The position numbers and the translations under genes were made by a program. From Saccharibacillus sp. JS10 (lineage in GTDB: Bacteria > Bacillota > Bacilli > Paenibacillales > Paenibacillaceae), in the NCBI RefSeq assembly GCF_024436065.1, contig NZ_JANFNS010000001.1, forward strand, positions 558,001 to 622,000: 64,000 nucleotides of DNA. The letters run 5' to 3'. The notes beneath the pieces are model-generated. The model was not told the origin of the DNA, ran no database searches, and saw only the letters and a program-made list of their open reading frames with translations. Shown piece by piece: positions 38,103-47,166 of the stretch. Every line of letters starts with the position of its first letter. Within the stretch, counting starts at the first letter, position 1.

Positions 38103-38214
38103 GGGCGGGATTGGTTTCGGTCGCTTATTGCATAGGGGAAGCCCGATTGGAATTTTTAAGGAGGCTTCCCCTATGCAAAGGCGATCGCTGTCGCTCCTTC
38201 ACTCAATCCCGCCC
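38103..38214. repeat. Miniature inverted-repeat element, copy 1
   Basis: Outer arms GGGCGGGATTG (38103-38113) and CAATCCCGCCC (38204-38214) match perfectly, and inside them TTGCATAGGGGAAGCC (38128-38143) and GGCTTCCCCTATGCAA (38163-38178) form a perfect 16-base stem around a 19-base loop. Read in reverse complement, both ends align with the element at 38367-38465, so this looks like a mobile or formerly mobile short palindromic element rather than a simple terminator. Confidence 0.7.
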
Positions 38215-38281
38215 TTCGCTTACGTTGGAGGGTTCGCTTTTCTTCTTTAAGGGGAGAGTGAGGGAATATAAGAGAGAAAAA

Positions 38282-38322
38282 AGAGCCGTTCTCCACATTA
38301 AGGGGAGAACGGCTCTTTTTTT
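38282..38322. terminator. Strong terminator between convergent proC and dnaD
   Basis: Perfect 13-base arms AGAGCCGTTCTCC (38282-38294) and GGAGAACGGCTCT (38304-38316) with a nine-base loop, T-run after and A-run before, so active on both strands. Confidence 0.93.
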
Positions 38323-38366
38323 ATTTTTAAAGCTCTAAGTTTGCGAAGGGCTAGCGAAGTATGGGA

Positions 38367-38465
38367 GGGCGAAATTCAGTGAAAGACGCCTTTGAACTTG
38401 GCAAATACAAATAAAAACTTCGATCTATTTTCCGAGTGAGACAGCGACTTGAACGAATTTCGCCC
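38367..38465. repeat. Miniature inverted-repeat element, copy 2
   Basis: Terminal arms GGGCGAAATTC (38367-38377) and GAATTTCGCCC (38455-38465) are perfect inverted repeats with 77 bases between them. Left-end sequence GGGCGxxATTxAGTGAA followed by CGCCTTTG, and right-end AGCGACxxxAACxAATxxCGCCC, match the reverse complement of copy 1. The copies lie in opposite orientation on either side of the terminator at 38282-38322. Confidence 0.6.
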
Positions 38466-38487
38466 GAAGCGTCTTCTACCGCTCCCG

Positions 38488-39168
38488 CTAACGTTGCCCG
38501 CGGAATTTCTGAGAATACGCCCGGACATCTTCAGGAGTACGGACGCGGTTGCGGCTCCACTCAAGAAGGATCCGGTCGATATAACGGAAATGCAGTTTGC
38601 CTGCAAAAACCGCTTCTTTGAGAGCTAGTAAGATTAGTTCTTCTGGATAGCGATCTTGATCGATCCAGACGGAGATCGTTTCACATTCCATCGGAGACAG
38701 CGGACGGGCAAATTCTTGTTCAAAAATACGGAACAAGTTATCGACCGTCTCTGCTTCTTCTTCGGCAACGACCGGACGTTCGGCGCGGCGCTGATTACGG
38801 CGCTCCTCTGCCAAACATTCGGCAAGGCGTTCATATAGACCCACCAAGTTATACCGTTCGTAGCGAATACCGGAAGGTGTTTCTTCGTCTTCATGAATCG
38901 CAAGAAAACCTTCTTTGATCAGACGTTGCAGTTTGCCTGCAATATCGCCTGTTCCAAGCCCTGTTCGCTCTTCCAATTCTTCGAGGGTTGGGAAATCATT
39001 TAACTCCGCTTGTCGGAATCCAATAAGCTGAATCAGCAACATCGTATCTTCCAAACTGAGTTCCATCTTACGGTAAAAACGCAACAGGGCGTGAGGAAGA
39101 TGAACCTGCGGCGATTCCATCGCATGAGAGACACCCATTGCCCAAGTCTTCCAAGCTTCGTCATTCAC
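38488..39168 (-). CDS. dnaD: DnaD replication initiation/restart protein
   Basis: The 226-residue protein has an N-terminal winged-helix domain (VHLPHALLRFYRKMELSLEDTMLLIQLIGF...LEELEERTGL) and a C-terminal DnaB2/DnaD domain (FRIFEQEFARPLSPMECETISVWIDQD and the YIDRILLEWSRNRVRTPEDV motif). With DnaB and DnaI it loads the replicative helicase at origins and stalled forks in Firmicutes. I chose the GTG at 39168, nine bases after AAGGAGG; the upstream in-frame Met has no RBS. It lies 57 bp after asnS, as in B. subtilis. Confidence 0.94.
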   Translation of the reverse strand: MNDEAWKTWAMGVSHAMESPQVHLPHALLRFYRKMELSLEDTMLLIQLIGFRQAELNDFPTLEELEERTGLGTGDIAGKLQRLIKEGFLAIHEDEETPSGIRYERYNLVGLYERLAECLAEERRNQRRAERPVVAEEEAETVDNLFRIFEQEFARPLSPMECETISVWIDQDRYPEELILLALKEAVFAGKLHFRYIDRILLEWSRNRVRTPEDVRAYSQKFRGQR

Positions 39169-39225
39169 CCGCTTGTTCCTCCTTCCGCCTGCATATTCAA
39201 CTTTTCGCAGCATGCGTAAAGCGCC

Positions 39226-40521
39226 TTACGGATACAGGCGATACAACATGCGCGGGAACGGAATCGTTTCGCGAACATGATCCAGACCGCAGATCCAAGC
39301 TACTGTACGTTCCAGACCCAGACCGAATCCGGAGTGAGGAACCGAACCGTATTTGCGCAAGTCCATATACCATTTGTACGCGTCGGACGTCAGATTATGC
39401 TGAGCAAAACGTTCTTCCATCAACGCTGGATCGTCGATCCGTTGCGAACCGCCGATGATCTCGCCGTATCCTTCTGGTGCGATCATGTCTGCGCACAGTA
39501 CCACTTCTGGACGGTTTGGATCAGGCTTCATATAGAAAGCTTTGATCTCAGCCGGATAGTGGGTGATAAAGACCGGTTTGTCGTAATGGTTCGCGATTGC
39601 GGTCTCATGAGGCGCGCCAAAGTCTTCGCCCCACGGAACTTCGAATCCATTGTTGTTCAAGAATTCGATCGCTTCATCGTAAGTGATACGCGGGAACGCG
39701 CCCGTCACTTGCTCAAGCTTCGTTACATCGCGCTCCAACGTTTCGAGTTCTGCTTTGCAGTTCGTTAATACGGACTGCACCACATGGCTTACGAATTGTT
39801 CTTGGATTTCCAGACTTTCATTCAGATCAACAAACGCCATTTCCGGCTCGATCATCCAGAACTCGATCAAGTGACGACGAGTTTTCGATTTTTCTGCGCG
39901 GAATGTTGGACCAAACGAATAGACTTTGCCAAGCGCCATTGCAGCAGCTTCCATATAAAGCTGACCACTTTGCGTTAGATACGCATCTTCGTCAAAGTAC
40001 TTAATATGGAACAATTCGGTTGTTCCTTCTGCGGAAGATGGCGTAAGGATCGGAGGATCCATCAGCGTAAAGCCGCGCGTATCGAAAAATTCACGAACCG
40101 CACGCACGATTTGTGCACGCACGATCATGACTGCACGCTGCTTAGGTGAACGGAGCCACAGATGGCGATGATCCATCAAGAAATCGACGCCATGCTCTTT
40201 TGGAGTAATCGGATAATCTTCAGTGAGATGCAAGATTTCGATTCCGGTAACGGTCATTTCAAAGCCGGATTTACTGCGCGGCTCTTCACGAATAATACCT
40301 GTTATATACAGCGAACTTTCTTGCGTCAGACTTTTAGCATCATTCCAGATTTCTTCCGAAACTTCGCTTTTTACAACAACGCCTTGGATATAACCGGTTC
40401 CGTCACGGAGTTGTAAAAATTGGATTTTACCGCTAGAGCGTTTGTTATTGACCCAGCAGCCGATTCGAACCGTCTCGCCCACATGGGCGCTGACGCCGCG
40501 AATGTCTGTTTTGTTCGACAT
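39226..40521 (-). CDS. asnS: Asparaginyl-tRNA synthetase
   Basis: The 431-residue class IIb synthetase has the OB-fold anticodon domain (residues 1-110, [19 protein letters not shown]) and a catalytic domain with motif 2 ([25 protein letters not shown]) and motif 3 ([13 protein letters not shown]). The ending [10 protein letters not shown] is typical of AsnRS. No frameshift. The gene lies 24 bp after ackA and before dnaD. Confidence 0.97.
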   Translation of the reverse strand: MSNKTDIRGVSAHVGETVRIGCWVNNKRSSGKIQFLQLRDGTGYIQGVVVKSEVSEEIWNDAKSLTQESSLYITGIIREEPRSKSGFEMTVTGIEILHLTEDYPITPKEHGVDFLMDHRHLWLRSPKQRAVMIVRAQIVRAVREFFDTRGFTLMDPPILTPSSAEGTTELFHIKYFDEDAYLTQSGQLYMEAAAMALGKVYSFGPTFRAEKSKTRRHLIEFWMIEPEMAFVDLNESLEIQEQFVSHVVQSVLTNCKAELETLERDVTKLEQVTGAFPRITYDEAIEFLNNNGFEVPWGEDFGAPHETAIANHYDKPVFITHYPAEIKAFYMKPDPNRPEVVLCADMIAPEGYGEIIGGSQRIDDPALMEERFAQHNLTSDAYKWYMDLRKYGSVPHSGFGLGLERTVAWICGLDHVRETIPFPRMLYRLYP

Positions 40522-40545
40522 GAAAGTCAGTCCTCTCCTGATAAG

Positions 40546-41754
40546 TTACGCTTTGTTTTCTTCCACGATACGGAATGTATCGCGAGCGATCACAAGCTCT
40601 TCGTTCGTCGGAACGACGAGTACTTCCACTTTAGAATTCGGTGTGGAAATACGACGTGCGTCGCCAGAACGGATTTTGTTCAACTCTTCATCGATTTCGA
40701 TGCCGAGGTACGATAAGTTTTCGCAGACCACTTTACGCACGATTGCCGAGTTTTCGCCGACACCCGCTGTAAAGATCAATACGTCTACGCCGTTCATCGC
40801 TGCGGCATACGAACCGATATATTTACGCAGACGGTATTCGTACATTTCGAATGCAAGCGTCGCATTAGCGTCGCCTTTTTCCCATCCGTCCGTAATATCG
40901 CGCATATCGCTGCTCACGCCGGAAATTGCAAGCAATCCGCTGTGTTTGTTCAACATCGAATTCACTTCGCTTACGCTCAGTTCTTCTTTATTCATCACAT
41001 ACGGTACGATCGCTGGATCGAGGTCGCCTGAACGTGTGCCCATCATCAGACCTTCAAGCGGAGTCATGCCCATCGAAGTATCGACAGAAACGCCGCCTTG
41101 AATCGCTGTCAAGCTACCACCGTTACCGATATGCGCCGTAATCATTTTCAGATCTTCGATCGGCTTATTCAAGAATTCGGCAGCCGCAAGACTTACATAA
41201 TAATGCGAAGTGCCGTGGAATCCATAACGACGCACTTTATATTTGCTGTACAAGACGCGAGGAATCGCGTACAGATACGATTTTTCAGGCATTGTTTGGT
41301 GGAACGCCGTATCGAATACGACAACCTGTGGAACGCCTGGCATATTGATTTCCGAAGCTTCGATCCCCATTACAGCCGCAGGGTTATGCAGCGGAGCCAG
41401 ATCGATCAGCGCACGGATATTTTTTTTCGCTTCTTTGTCCACCAGTGCGGATTCGTTGAAGAACTCGCCGCCGTGTACGACGCGGTGTCCGACTGCATTG
41501 ATTTCATCGACGCTCGACAAAACACCGTGTACGCCGTCTGTCAGTTTGTCGATAACTTTACGAATCGCTGTGTTGTGCTCCAAAATTTCGCTAACTTCAA
41601 CGACTTCGTCTTTGCCGGTTGGTTTATGCGTCAAAATCGAAGAATCCATCCCGATTCGTTCAACCAGACCTTTTGCCAACACAGATTCATCTGTCATGTC
41701 ATACAATTGGTATTTCAGCGAGGAACTCCCCGAATTGATTACGAGAACTTTCAT
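40546..41754 (-). CDS. ackA: Acetate kinase
   Basis: The 402-residue enzyme interconverts acetyl phosphate/ADP and acetate/ATP in overflow metabolism. Motifs: LVINSGSSSLKYQLYDM at the N-terminus, GHRVVHGGEFF, VFDTAFHQTMP, YGFHGTSHYYVS, HIGNGGSLTAI, and TAGVGENSAIVRK. Its ATG overlaps the stop of the upstream 3-hydroxyacyl-CoA dehydrogenase gene (ATGA). RBS AAGGACGG. No phosphotransacetylase gene is in the window. Confidence 0.97.
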   Translation of the reverse strand: MKVLVINSGSSSLKYQLYDMTDESVLAKGLVERIGMDSSILTHKPTGKDEVVEVSEILEHNTAIRKVIDKLTDGVHGVLSSVDEINAVGHRVVHGGEFFNESALVDKEAKKNIRALIDLAPLHNPAAVMGIEASEINMPGVPQVVVFDTAFHQTMPEKSYLYAIPRVLYSKYKVRRYGFHGTSHYYVSLAAAEFLNKPIEDLKMITAHIGNGGSLTAIQGGVSVDTSMGMTPLEGLMMGTRSGDLDPAIVPYVMNKEELSVSEVNSMLNKHSGLLAISGVSSDMRDITDGWEKGDANATLAFEMYEYRLRKYIGSYAAAMNGVDVLIFTAGVGENSAIVRKVVCENLSYLGIEIDEELNKIRSGDARRISTPNSKVEVLVVPTNEELVIARDTFRIVEENKA

Positions 41755-42623
41755 AGTCTGTCACCGTCCTTGTCGTACTTGAAGAAACCTTCACCTGTTT
41801 TTGTACCTAGCTGCCCTGCGCGTACCATCTTTTTCAAAATGATCGCCGGACGATATTTGATATCGCCGTACTCGCGGAACATCCCTTCGAGTGCCGCTTG
41901 TACCGAATCCAGACCGAAACGGTCGCACATTTCAAGCGGACCGCGGTTGAATTGATATCCGATACGCATTGCATCATCAATATCGTCTGCGGAAGCTACG
42001 CCTTCTTCAAGTACATGCAAAGCTTCATTAATAAGAGTGCAGATCAGACGAGTCGTTACGAATCCTGGAGACTCATATACCGTTACGCCTTTTTTATCCA
42101 ATGTTTCTTCCACAAAATGTTTCGTCGATTCGAAAGTAGCATCTGACGTTTTCAGACCACGAATCATTTCGACCAGATTGATCGAAGCTACCGGATAAAT
42201 AAAGTGCATGCCAATAACGCGCTCTGGATGCAGTGTAGAACTGCCGATTTCAGTCAAGCTGAGCGCGGATGTGTTACTAGCAAGTGTGATATGACTTGGG
42301 CATACTTGGTCAAGCTGAGCGAATACCGCTTTTTTCGCTTCCAAATCTTCCGAGATCGTCTCGATAACCAGATCGCAAGAACCTAGCTCCGCGAAGTGAG
42401 TCACTTTCGAAATTCTCGACAATGTCAGTTTTTTCTCCGCAGGCGTAATGCCCCATTTTTCTAACTTTTTATCCAGGCTCGTTTCGATCATGCTGTATGA
42501 GTAATCCAGCTTGTCGTTATTTTTTTCTACGAGCAGGACATCCAGTCCTCTGGACGCAAGCATCTCTGCGATGCCTTGTCCCATAACGCCGCCACCGACG
42601 ACGCCTATTTTTTTAAAATTCAT
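41751..42623 (-). CDS. 3-hydroxybutyryl-CoA (3-hydroxyacyl-CoA) dehydrogenase
   Basis: The 290-residue protein from the ATG at 42623 has the NAD-binding loop IGVVGGGVMGQGIAEMLASRG and the family blocks ASNTSALSLTEI, RVIGMHFIYPV, KGVTVYESPGFVTTRLICTLINEAL and MRIGYQFNRGPLEMCDRFGLD. It oxidises or reduces 3-hydroxyacyl-CoA; the overlap with ackA suggests a link with short-chain acyl-CoA and acetate flow. The longer frame (to 42710) lies over the promoter and is rejected. Confidence 0.92.
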   Translation of the reverse strand: MNFKKIGVVGGGVMGQGIAEMLASRGLDVLLVEKNNDKLDYSYSMIETSLDKKLEKWGITPAEKKLTLSRISKVTHFAELGSCDLVIETISEDLEAKKAVFAQLDQVCPSHITLASNTSALSLTEIGSSTLHPERVIGMHFIYPVASINLVEMIRGLKTSDATFESTKHFVEETLDKKGVTVYESPGFVTTRLICTLINEALHVLEEGVASADDIDDAMRIGYQFNRGPLEMCDRFGLDSVQAALEGMFREYGDIKYRPAIILKKMVRAGQLGTKTGEGFFKYDKDGDRL

Positions 42624-42705
42624 CTCGTATTCATCCTTTCTGGTCTCTCGTGCAAGATTGTCCACTCCTACAGTCGACATGAGTATCTTGCTTTCCCAAC
42701 ATCTA

Positions 42706-42734
42706 ATCATATCTTAGCATAACCGAAATGTAAA
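42706..42734 (-). promoter_or_regulatory. Sigma-A promoter of the dehydrogenase-ackA-asnS unit
   Basis: TTTACA (42734-42729), 17 bases, TATGAT (42711-42706) on the minus strand, about 83 bp before the start codon. Nothing else recognisable is in the gap 42624-42919 apart from the terminator at 42855-42887. Confidence 0.6.
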
Positions 42735-42854
42735 AAAGAAATTGCAATTTAAAAATATTCGAAAATTCCGAACAAATCGTGAACCTTGACGAAATTCGCA
42801 TTGTCGACTGTACACGGACACTTCTTTTTACCCATTTCGCAAGCTTGTACACGA

Positions 42855-42887
42855 CAAAAAGAGAACTCCTGACGTGCAGGAGCCCTC
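42855..42887 (-). terminator. Intrinsic terminator of the FtsH-like gene
   Basis: In the minus-strand RNA an 11-base stem (42887-42877 with 42871-42861, two G-U pairs) with a five-base loop is followed by UUUUUGUCG. It lies 33 bp after the stop at 42920. Confidence 0.9.
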
Positions 42888-42919
42888 GATCTTGATCACT
42901 TTCACTTGCCTTCAATCAT

Positions 42920-44422
42920 TTAAGCCGGCAATTGAGTCAATTCACGAAATTGTGCGCGGAATTGTTCACCAGAAAGCACTTCTTCATGCATCAAAATATC
43001 GAGTGAACCATCAAAGACTTGACGGTAACGTTCCAGTTCATTTCGGGTTGTTTCCGTTAGAGCACGCAAAATTTTATCGTTATGCTTCATCAATTCTTCT
43101 TGCGTCAGCATTTTGAGACTCACAATACCCAGATCGGTCAGACCGGATACGATCATATTTTCAACCAAATCAAGCGCTTGTTCGAAGTCTCCTCGCGAGC
43201 CTGTGCTGCGACCGCCGTAATACAATTCTTCAGCTGCCGAACCTGCAAGTGCGATCATAATCTGTTCTTCAAGGAACTGCTTCGTATACAAGTATTGTTC
43301 TTTTTGCGGGTTATGACGCACGTAACCGAGCGCTTGTCCGCGTGGGCTAAGCGCGACCTGGCTTACGCTTCCCGGGCGCAAAACTTCTGCCATAATCGCA
43401 TGTCCAAGTTCGTGAATCGCAACGCGGCGTTTTTCGTCTGCACTCGTTTCGCGGTCTGTTTTTTCACCCAACATCACTTTGTCGATCGCACGCGATAAAT
43501 GCTGCTGGTTGATCACCGCTTCTTTTTCGCGCATCGCATAGATTGCCGCTTCATTCATGACGCTCTCAAGCTGTGCGCCGGAAAACCCATAAGCTTCTTC
43601 TGCAATACGATCCAGATCCGCTTCGGTCGATACAGGACGGCTTGTCGCATGTAGTTCCAAAATATGTTTGCGTCCTTTTTTATCAGGCAGATCGACTTGA
43701 ATATGACGGTCAAAACGTCCCGGACGAAGCAGCGCCGCATCCAACATTTCTTTGCGGTTAGTAGCAGCAATTACCAAAATGCGCGGCTCGTCGTTGTTAT
43801 AGATACCGTCCATTTCAGTCAGCAGTTGGTTGAGCGTCTGATCATACTCGCGCTGCTGTCCGCCTTCGCGCTTACCGCCGATAACATCAATTTCATCGAT
43901 AAAAATAATCGCGCTTTGCTTTTTTTCTTGCGCTGCACGGTTACGGGCATCTTTGAACAAATCGCGAATCCGCCCGGCTCCGACACCGACATACATTTCG
44001 ACAAAGTCACTGCCTGATGCGGCAACAAAGACCGAATCGGTATAATGCGCAGCAGCTTTTGCCATCAACGTCTTACCTGTTCCCGGAGGCCCTGTGAGCA
44101 AAATGCCTTTAAGTGGACGAATGCCGAGCTTTTTGATTTCTTCATGTTTGATCAAAAAATCCAAAGCTTCTCGAAGTTCTTGCTTGGAATTGTCTTGACC
44201 GCCGATTTGTTCGAACGTGAACTTCTCCGGCTTTTGATTTTTGCGTTTACGGTCTTGAGCTGCACCGACTGCCAAACCTCCACGCATTTTGAAAATAGCG
44301 AAAACGCCGACTCCGATCAATGCGATGATTGCGATTGGCATAATATTGACTCCGATTATGCCGAGAAAAATGATGAGTGCCGCTACAAAACCGATTGCAA
44401 TTTCCAACGTCCATTTAGGCAT
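42920..44422 (-). CDS. Short FtsH-like membrane AAA protease
   Basis: The 500-residue protein is shorter than FtsH (about 640). Two membrane helices lie at residues ~5-23 and ~27-45 with almost no loop between them, so the extracytoplasmic domain of FtsH is missing. The AAA domain has Walker A GPPGTGKT near 114, SGSDFVEMYVGVGAGRIRDLF, Walker B IIFIDEIDVIGG, and RPGRFDRHIQV; the protease domain has the zinc motif HELGH near residue 334. It should be an ATP-dependent membrane protease. It overlaps the end of the upstream single-helix membrane protein gene by eight bases. RBS GGAGG is within that gene. Confidence 0.9.
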   Translation of the reverse strand: MPKWTLEIAIGFVAALIIFLGIIGVNIMPIAIIALIGVGVFAIFKMRGGLAVGAAQDRKRKNQKPEKFTFEQIGGQDNSKQELREALDFLIKHEEIKKLGIRPLKGILLTGPPGTGKTLMAKAAAHYTDSVFVAASGSDFVEMYVGVGAGRIRDLFKDARNRAAQEKKQSAIIFIDEIDVIGGKREGGQQREYDQTLNQLLTEMDGIYNNDEPRILVIAATNRKEMLDAALLRPGRFDRHIQVDLPDKKGRKHILELHATSRPVSTEADLDRIAEEAYGFSGAQLESVMNEAAIYAMREKEAVINQQHLSRAIDKVMLGEKTDRETSADEKRRVAIHELGHAIMAEVLRPGSVSQVALSPRGQALGYVRHNPQKEQYLYTKQFLEEQIMIALAGSAAEELYYGGRSTGSRGDFEQALDLVENMIVSGLTDLGIVSLKMLTQEELMKHNDKILRALTETTRNELERYRQVFDGSLDILMHEEVLSGEQFRAQFRELTQLPA

Positions 44423-44960
44423 TCGATTGTCCTCCCGTTCCGATCGCCGCAGTCAGCGGCAAAACAATATATTTGTTCGCTTTTTTGTCTGAAGAAGAAC
44501 TTAAAGTCACGTATATATAGCGGTCATCCATATCGCTAGAAAGGGTATAGCCATTATTTTCATTTTGAATTTTCGATAACGTATTTGGAATTAACGTGTA
44601 TTTTTTATTTGCCATCGCTTCAGCGACCGAGAACGAAGCTTGATTCCACAAATCTTCAATCTCTGGGGTAGAGTGATCGGCAATATCAAGTTTAATGCTT
44701 CGATTTTCGAATAAATTGCCTTGTTCTTTCGAAAGTTGAGCCATTAATCCACGAATATCAACATTTGATTCCAAATCAAGTTTCAATACCGCTTGCTTCT
44801 GGGTAATATGAGCTTGGGCGCTAGTGACGCCCGGGTAATTCACCAATATTTTTTCTACAGGACGTTCAAGCGCCATATGGCGATACATAAACCATCCTCC
44901 AAGCAGAAGGACCAGCGACAAGGTCGCGGTAATGACAGTAGGCAATATACGAATTTTCAA
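44415..44960 (-). CDS. Single-pass membrane protein coupled to the FtsH-like protease
   Basis: The start is a TTG at 44960 (AAGGAG eight bases upstream), giving 181 residues: a membrane helix at about residues 3-25, then an extracytoplasmic part with VEKILVNYPGVTSAQAHITQKQAVLKLDLE, which looks like a small alpha/beta domain, and a C-terminal segment of unknown type ending in a second weakly hydrophobic stretch (YIVLPLTAAIG). I do not recognise the family. Overlap with the FtsH-like gene, which lacks an extracytoplasmic domain, suggests the two proteins form one complex. Confidence 0.75.
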   Translation of the reverse strand: MKIRILPTVITATLSLVLLLGGWFMYRHMALERPVEKILVNYPGVTSAQAHITQKQAVLKLDLESNVDIRGLMAQLSKEQGNLFENRSIKLDIADHSTPEIEDLWNQASFSVAEAMANKKYTLIPNTLSKIQNENNGYTLSSDMDDRYIYVTLSSSSDKKANKYIVLPLTAAIGTGGQSNA

Positions 44961-45136
44961 TGGGCATTTCTCCTTTTCTTGCGGGTTGTGTAGACGTGAA
45001 GTAGAGTATGGCATCCATCTGTTATGAAATTTTTCAGCATTTTCCTTTGAAAATGCTTTTTGGCTTTTCTAAAATCTTAGGAATTTCAAGCGACCCGTTG
45101 TTGCTATTCTTTCAATTTAAACGTTTATTGCATTTA

Positions 45137-45166
45137 AGTATATCACACCCTTTTCTCATTTTCTAA
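45137..45166 (-). promoter_or_regulatory. Extended -10 promoter of the membrane protein/FtsH-like unit
   Basis: TTAGAA (45166-45161), 18 bases, TATACT (45142-45137) with TG one base before the -10 box, about 177 bp before the TTG start. The rest of 44961-45233 shows nothing more I can name. Confidence 0.5.
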
Positions 45167-45233
45167 TTCGCAGCTTCTTTTTGAAATGCTTGCTCGGCAC
45201 GGTTTTGAAAATAAATGCGCACGTCAAAATCTA

Positions 45234-45272
45234 AAAAAAAGCCTCTCCCTATAGGCGGGAAAGGCTTTTTTT
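45234..45272 (-). terminator. Intrinsic terminator of the YpmB-like gene
   Basis: AAAGCCT-TCCC and GGGA-AGGCTTT arms with small mismatch and loop TATAGGC, followed by U-run on the minus strand. It begins 40 bp after the stop at 45312. Confidence 0.92.
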
Positions 45273-45311
45273 GTATTACTTTTCAGGTATGAATCGATGA
45301 AAGTCGACTTC

Positions 45312-45830
45312 CTACCATTTTGGTAAAGCCGAAGGTTGTCCGACCGCACTACCGTCTTTCAAATTATAAAATCGGTAATACCGCGTATCATTTTGTTCGT
45401 AAAAAATTTGCCACGTATATTGATTGAGATATACGCCAGGCAGCATACGAATCAATTTAGCTTCTGGAAGCTCAGCTGCAAATCGATCTTGCATCTGCTC
45501 TCGCGTAACCGTTCCTTCTACAGGAAGTGTACGCACCGCATTATTGCCTTTGGCAGGCGTACCGTCAGAATTGTACTTTAGCCATACATATTCTTGTTTG
45601 CCGTCAGCCATCGTACCCATGACGACCCAAAAAATCGAATTTTCTCCCCATACCCATTTATCGGCTCGCTCTACTTCCACGAGCTTAGCCTGCGTTTGGG
45701 CGGCTGCAATCGCTGTATTACGTTCTTTCATTCGTCCTTGCATCGAGATCGTGTAATACAGATACACGCCCGCAATCAAGATCAAAACGATCAGAATCGC
45801 CAGCAAAATTATTTTTGCGCGCTTACTCAC
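45312..45830 (-). CDS. YpmB-like membrane-anchored PepSY/DUF5590 protein
   Basis: The 172-residue protein starts with a GTG (RBS GGGAGGAA) and has one membrane helix (ILLAILIVLILIAGVYLYY, residues ~8-27) followed by an extracytoplasmic domain of two PepSY-like repeats with WVWGENSIFWVVMGTMADGKQEYVWL and YLNQYTWQIFYEQNDTRYYRFYNLKDG. It matches B. subtilis YpmB in length, architecture and neighbourhood (near dinG and asnS). Function unknown; PepSY-like domains may inhibit wall proteases. Confidence 0.85.
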   Translation of the reverse strand: MSKRAKIILLAILIVLILIAGVYLYYTISMQGRMKERNTAIAAAQTQAKLVEVERADKWVWGENSIFWVVMGTMADGKQEYVWLKYNSDGTPAKGNNAVRTLPVEGTVTREQMQDRFAAELPEAKLIRMLPGVYLNQYTWQIFYEQNDTRYYRFYNLKDGSAVGQPSALPKW

Positions 45831-45855
45831 GTAGTCGTTCCTCCCGGTATTCGGT

Positions 45856-47166
45856 TTATCGAGTTAAAAGCCCTTCAAAAGCAGCTTGTGACTCAAACCG
45901 GATTTTTTCTTCGTCCAGGAACAGACATTCACGGTTTTTGACGATTTGACGACCGTCGACCCAGACGTGACGAACATCTTGCCCTGCCGCCGAATAAACA
46001 ATATGCGATACATAATCGGTACGTGGCAAGAAATGAGCTTGCTCGGTATCAAGCGCAATAAAGTCCGCTTTCATTCCGGCAGCTAGTGTACCTAAATTTT
46101 CGATATACAGCGACTGAGCACCATACAGCGTGCCCATACGCAAAGCTTCCAGTGCAGGAACAGCCGTTGGATCGCCGGATACGCCTTTGTGGATCAACGC
46201 TGCGAGGCGAACTTCTTCGAACATGTCCAAGTTATTGTTGCTTGCTGCACTGTCTGTACCGAGCGATACGACGATACCGGATTTGAGCATTTGCGGAACT
46301 TTGGCTACACCACTCGCTAATTTCAAGTTGCTTCCCGGATTATGAGACACCGCAACTTTGTTCGCTGCGAGAATTTCGATTTCTTCATCGGTCAAATGAA
46401 CCGCGTGCGCCAACATCGATGGACGCGAGAAAAATCCGAGCTTTTCCAAATGAATCGCTGGACGAACTCCATAATCACGCACATTTTGCTCGACTTCCGC
46501 TGCGGTCTCCGACATATGCGTATGCAAAGGCAGATCCAGATCATGTGCCGCTTGTACGAAACGTTCAATAAAATCAGGCGGGCACGTATACGGAGCGTGA
46601 GGAGACATCATGACTGTGATACGTCCGTCTGCTCCGCCATGCCAATTTTTAGCAAACGCAATCGCTTCGTTCAACTTGCGATCTTGTTCTTCAGCCGAAC
46701 AAAGCCCGATTACGCCTCGTGCCAACGAAGCTCGAATTCCCGATTTTTCAACCACTTCCGCGACTCGATCCATATGGTCGTACATATCGAGGAATGTGGT
46801 TGTCCCGCTTTTTAACATTTCAACAACGGATAACGAACTGCCCCAATACACATCGTCTGACGTGAATTTCGCTTCCATCGGCCACATCTTCGTTTGTAGC
46901 CACTCTTGAAGTACCATATCATCGCCATAACCACGCAGCAGCGACATTCCGGTATGACCGTGGCTATTGACCAAACCCGGCATGAACAGCAAGCCTTTAC
47001 CGTCTACCGCCGGCAGATCGCGCGCATCTTCGGGTTCATTCGGTCCGATATAAGAAATTACGCCGTTATCGATCACCATGCAGCCATTGATTACGCCACC
47101 TTCTTCTCCTGTCGCAAATACACCATTTCGAATGATCCATTTACTTGGATGATTAGTCGTTGTCAT
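45856..47166 (-). CDS. 5-methylthioadenosine/S-adenosylhomocysteine deaminase-type amidohydrolase
   Basis: The 436-residue metal-dependent amidohydrolase (from the ATG at 47166, AAAAGGAG ten bases upstream) has the metal motif HGHTG in PGLVNSHGHTG, HTHMSE, the His of MLAHAVHL, and the Asp of LGTDSAASNNNLDM, matching the MtaD/DadD group that deaminates MTA, SAH and 5'-deoxyadenosine. It overlaps the end of rex by 14 bp, so translation is coupled. An alternative is a related guanine- or chlorohydrolase-like activity, less likely given SNNNLDM. Confidence 0.88.
   Translation of the reverse strand: MTTTNHPSKWIIRNGVFATGEEGGVINGCMVIDNGVISYIGPNEPEDARDLPAVDGKGLLFMPGLVNSHGHTGMSLLRGYGDDMVLQEWLQTKMWPMEAKFTSDDVYWGSSLSVVEMLKSGTTTFLDMYDHMDRVAEVVEKSGIRASLARGVIGLCSAEEQDRKLNEAIAFAKNWHGGADGRITVMMSPHAPYTCPPDFIERFVQAAHDLDLPLHTHMSETAAEVEQNVRDYGVRPAIHLEKLGFFSRPSMLAHAVHLTDEEIEILAANKVAVSHNPGSNLKLASGVAKVPQMLKSGIVVSLGTDSAASNNNLDMFEEVRLAALIHKGVSGDPTAVPALEALRMGTLYGAQSLYIENLGTLAAGMKADFIALDTEQAHFLPRTDYVSHIVYSAAGQDVRHVWVDGRQIVKNRECLFLDEEKIRFESQAAFEGLLTR

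Noticed and set aside
42720-42830. Rex-binding site upstream of the dehydrogenase-ackA unit
   Set aside because: The stretch has TTGTTCGGAA and TCGTGAAC pieces but no match to TTGTGA-N6-TCACAA with two proper half-sites.
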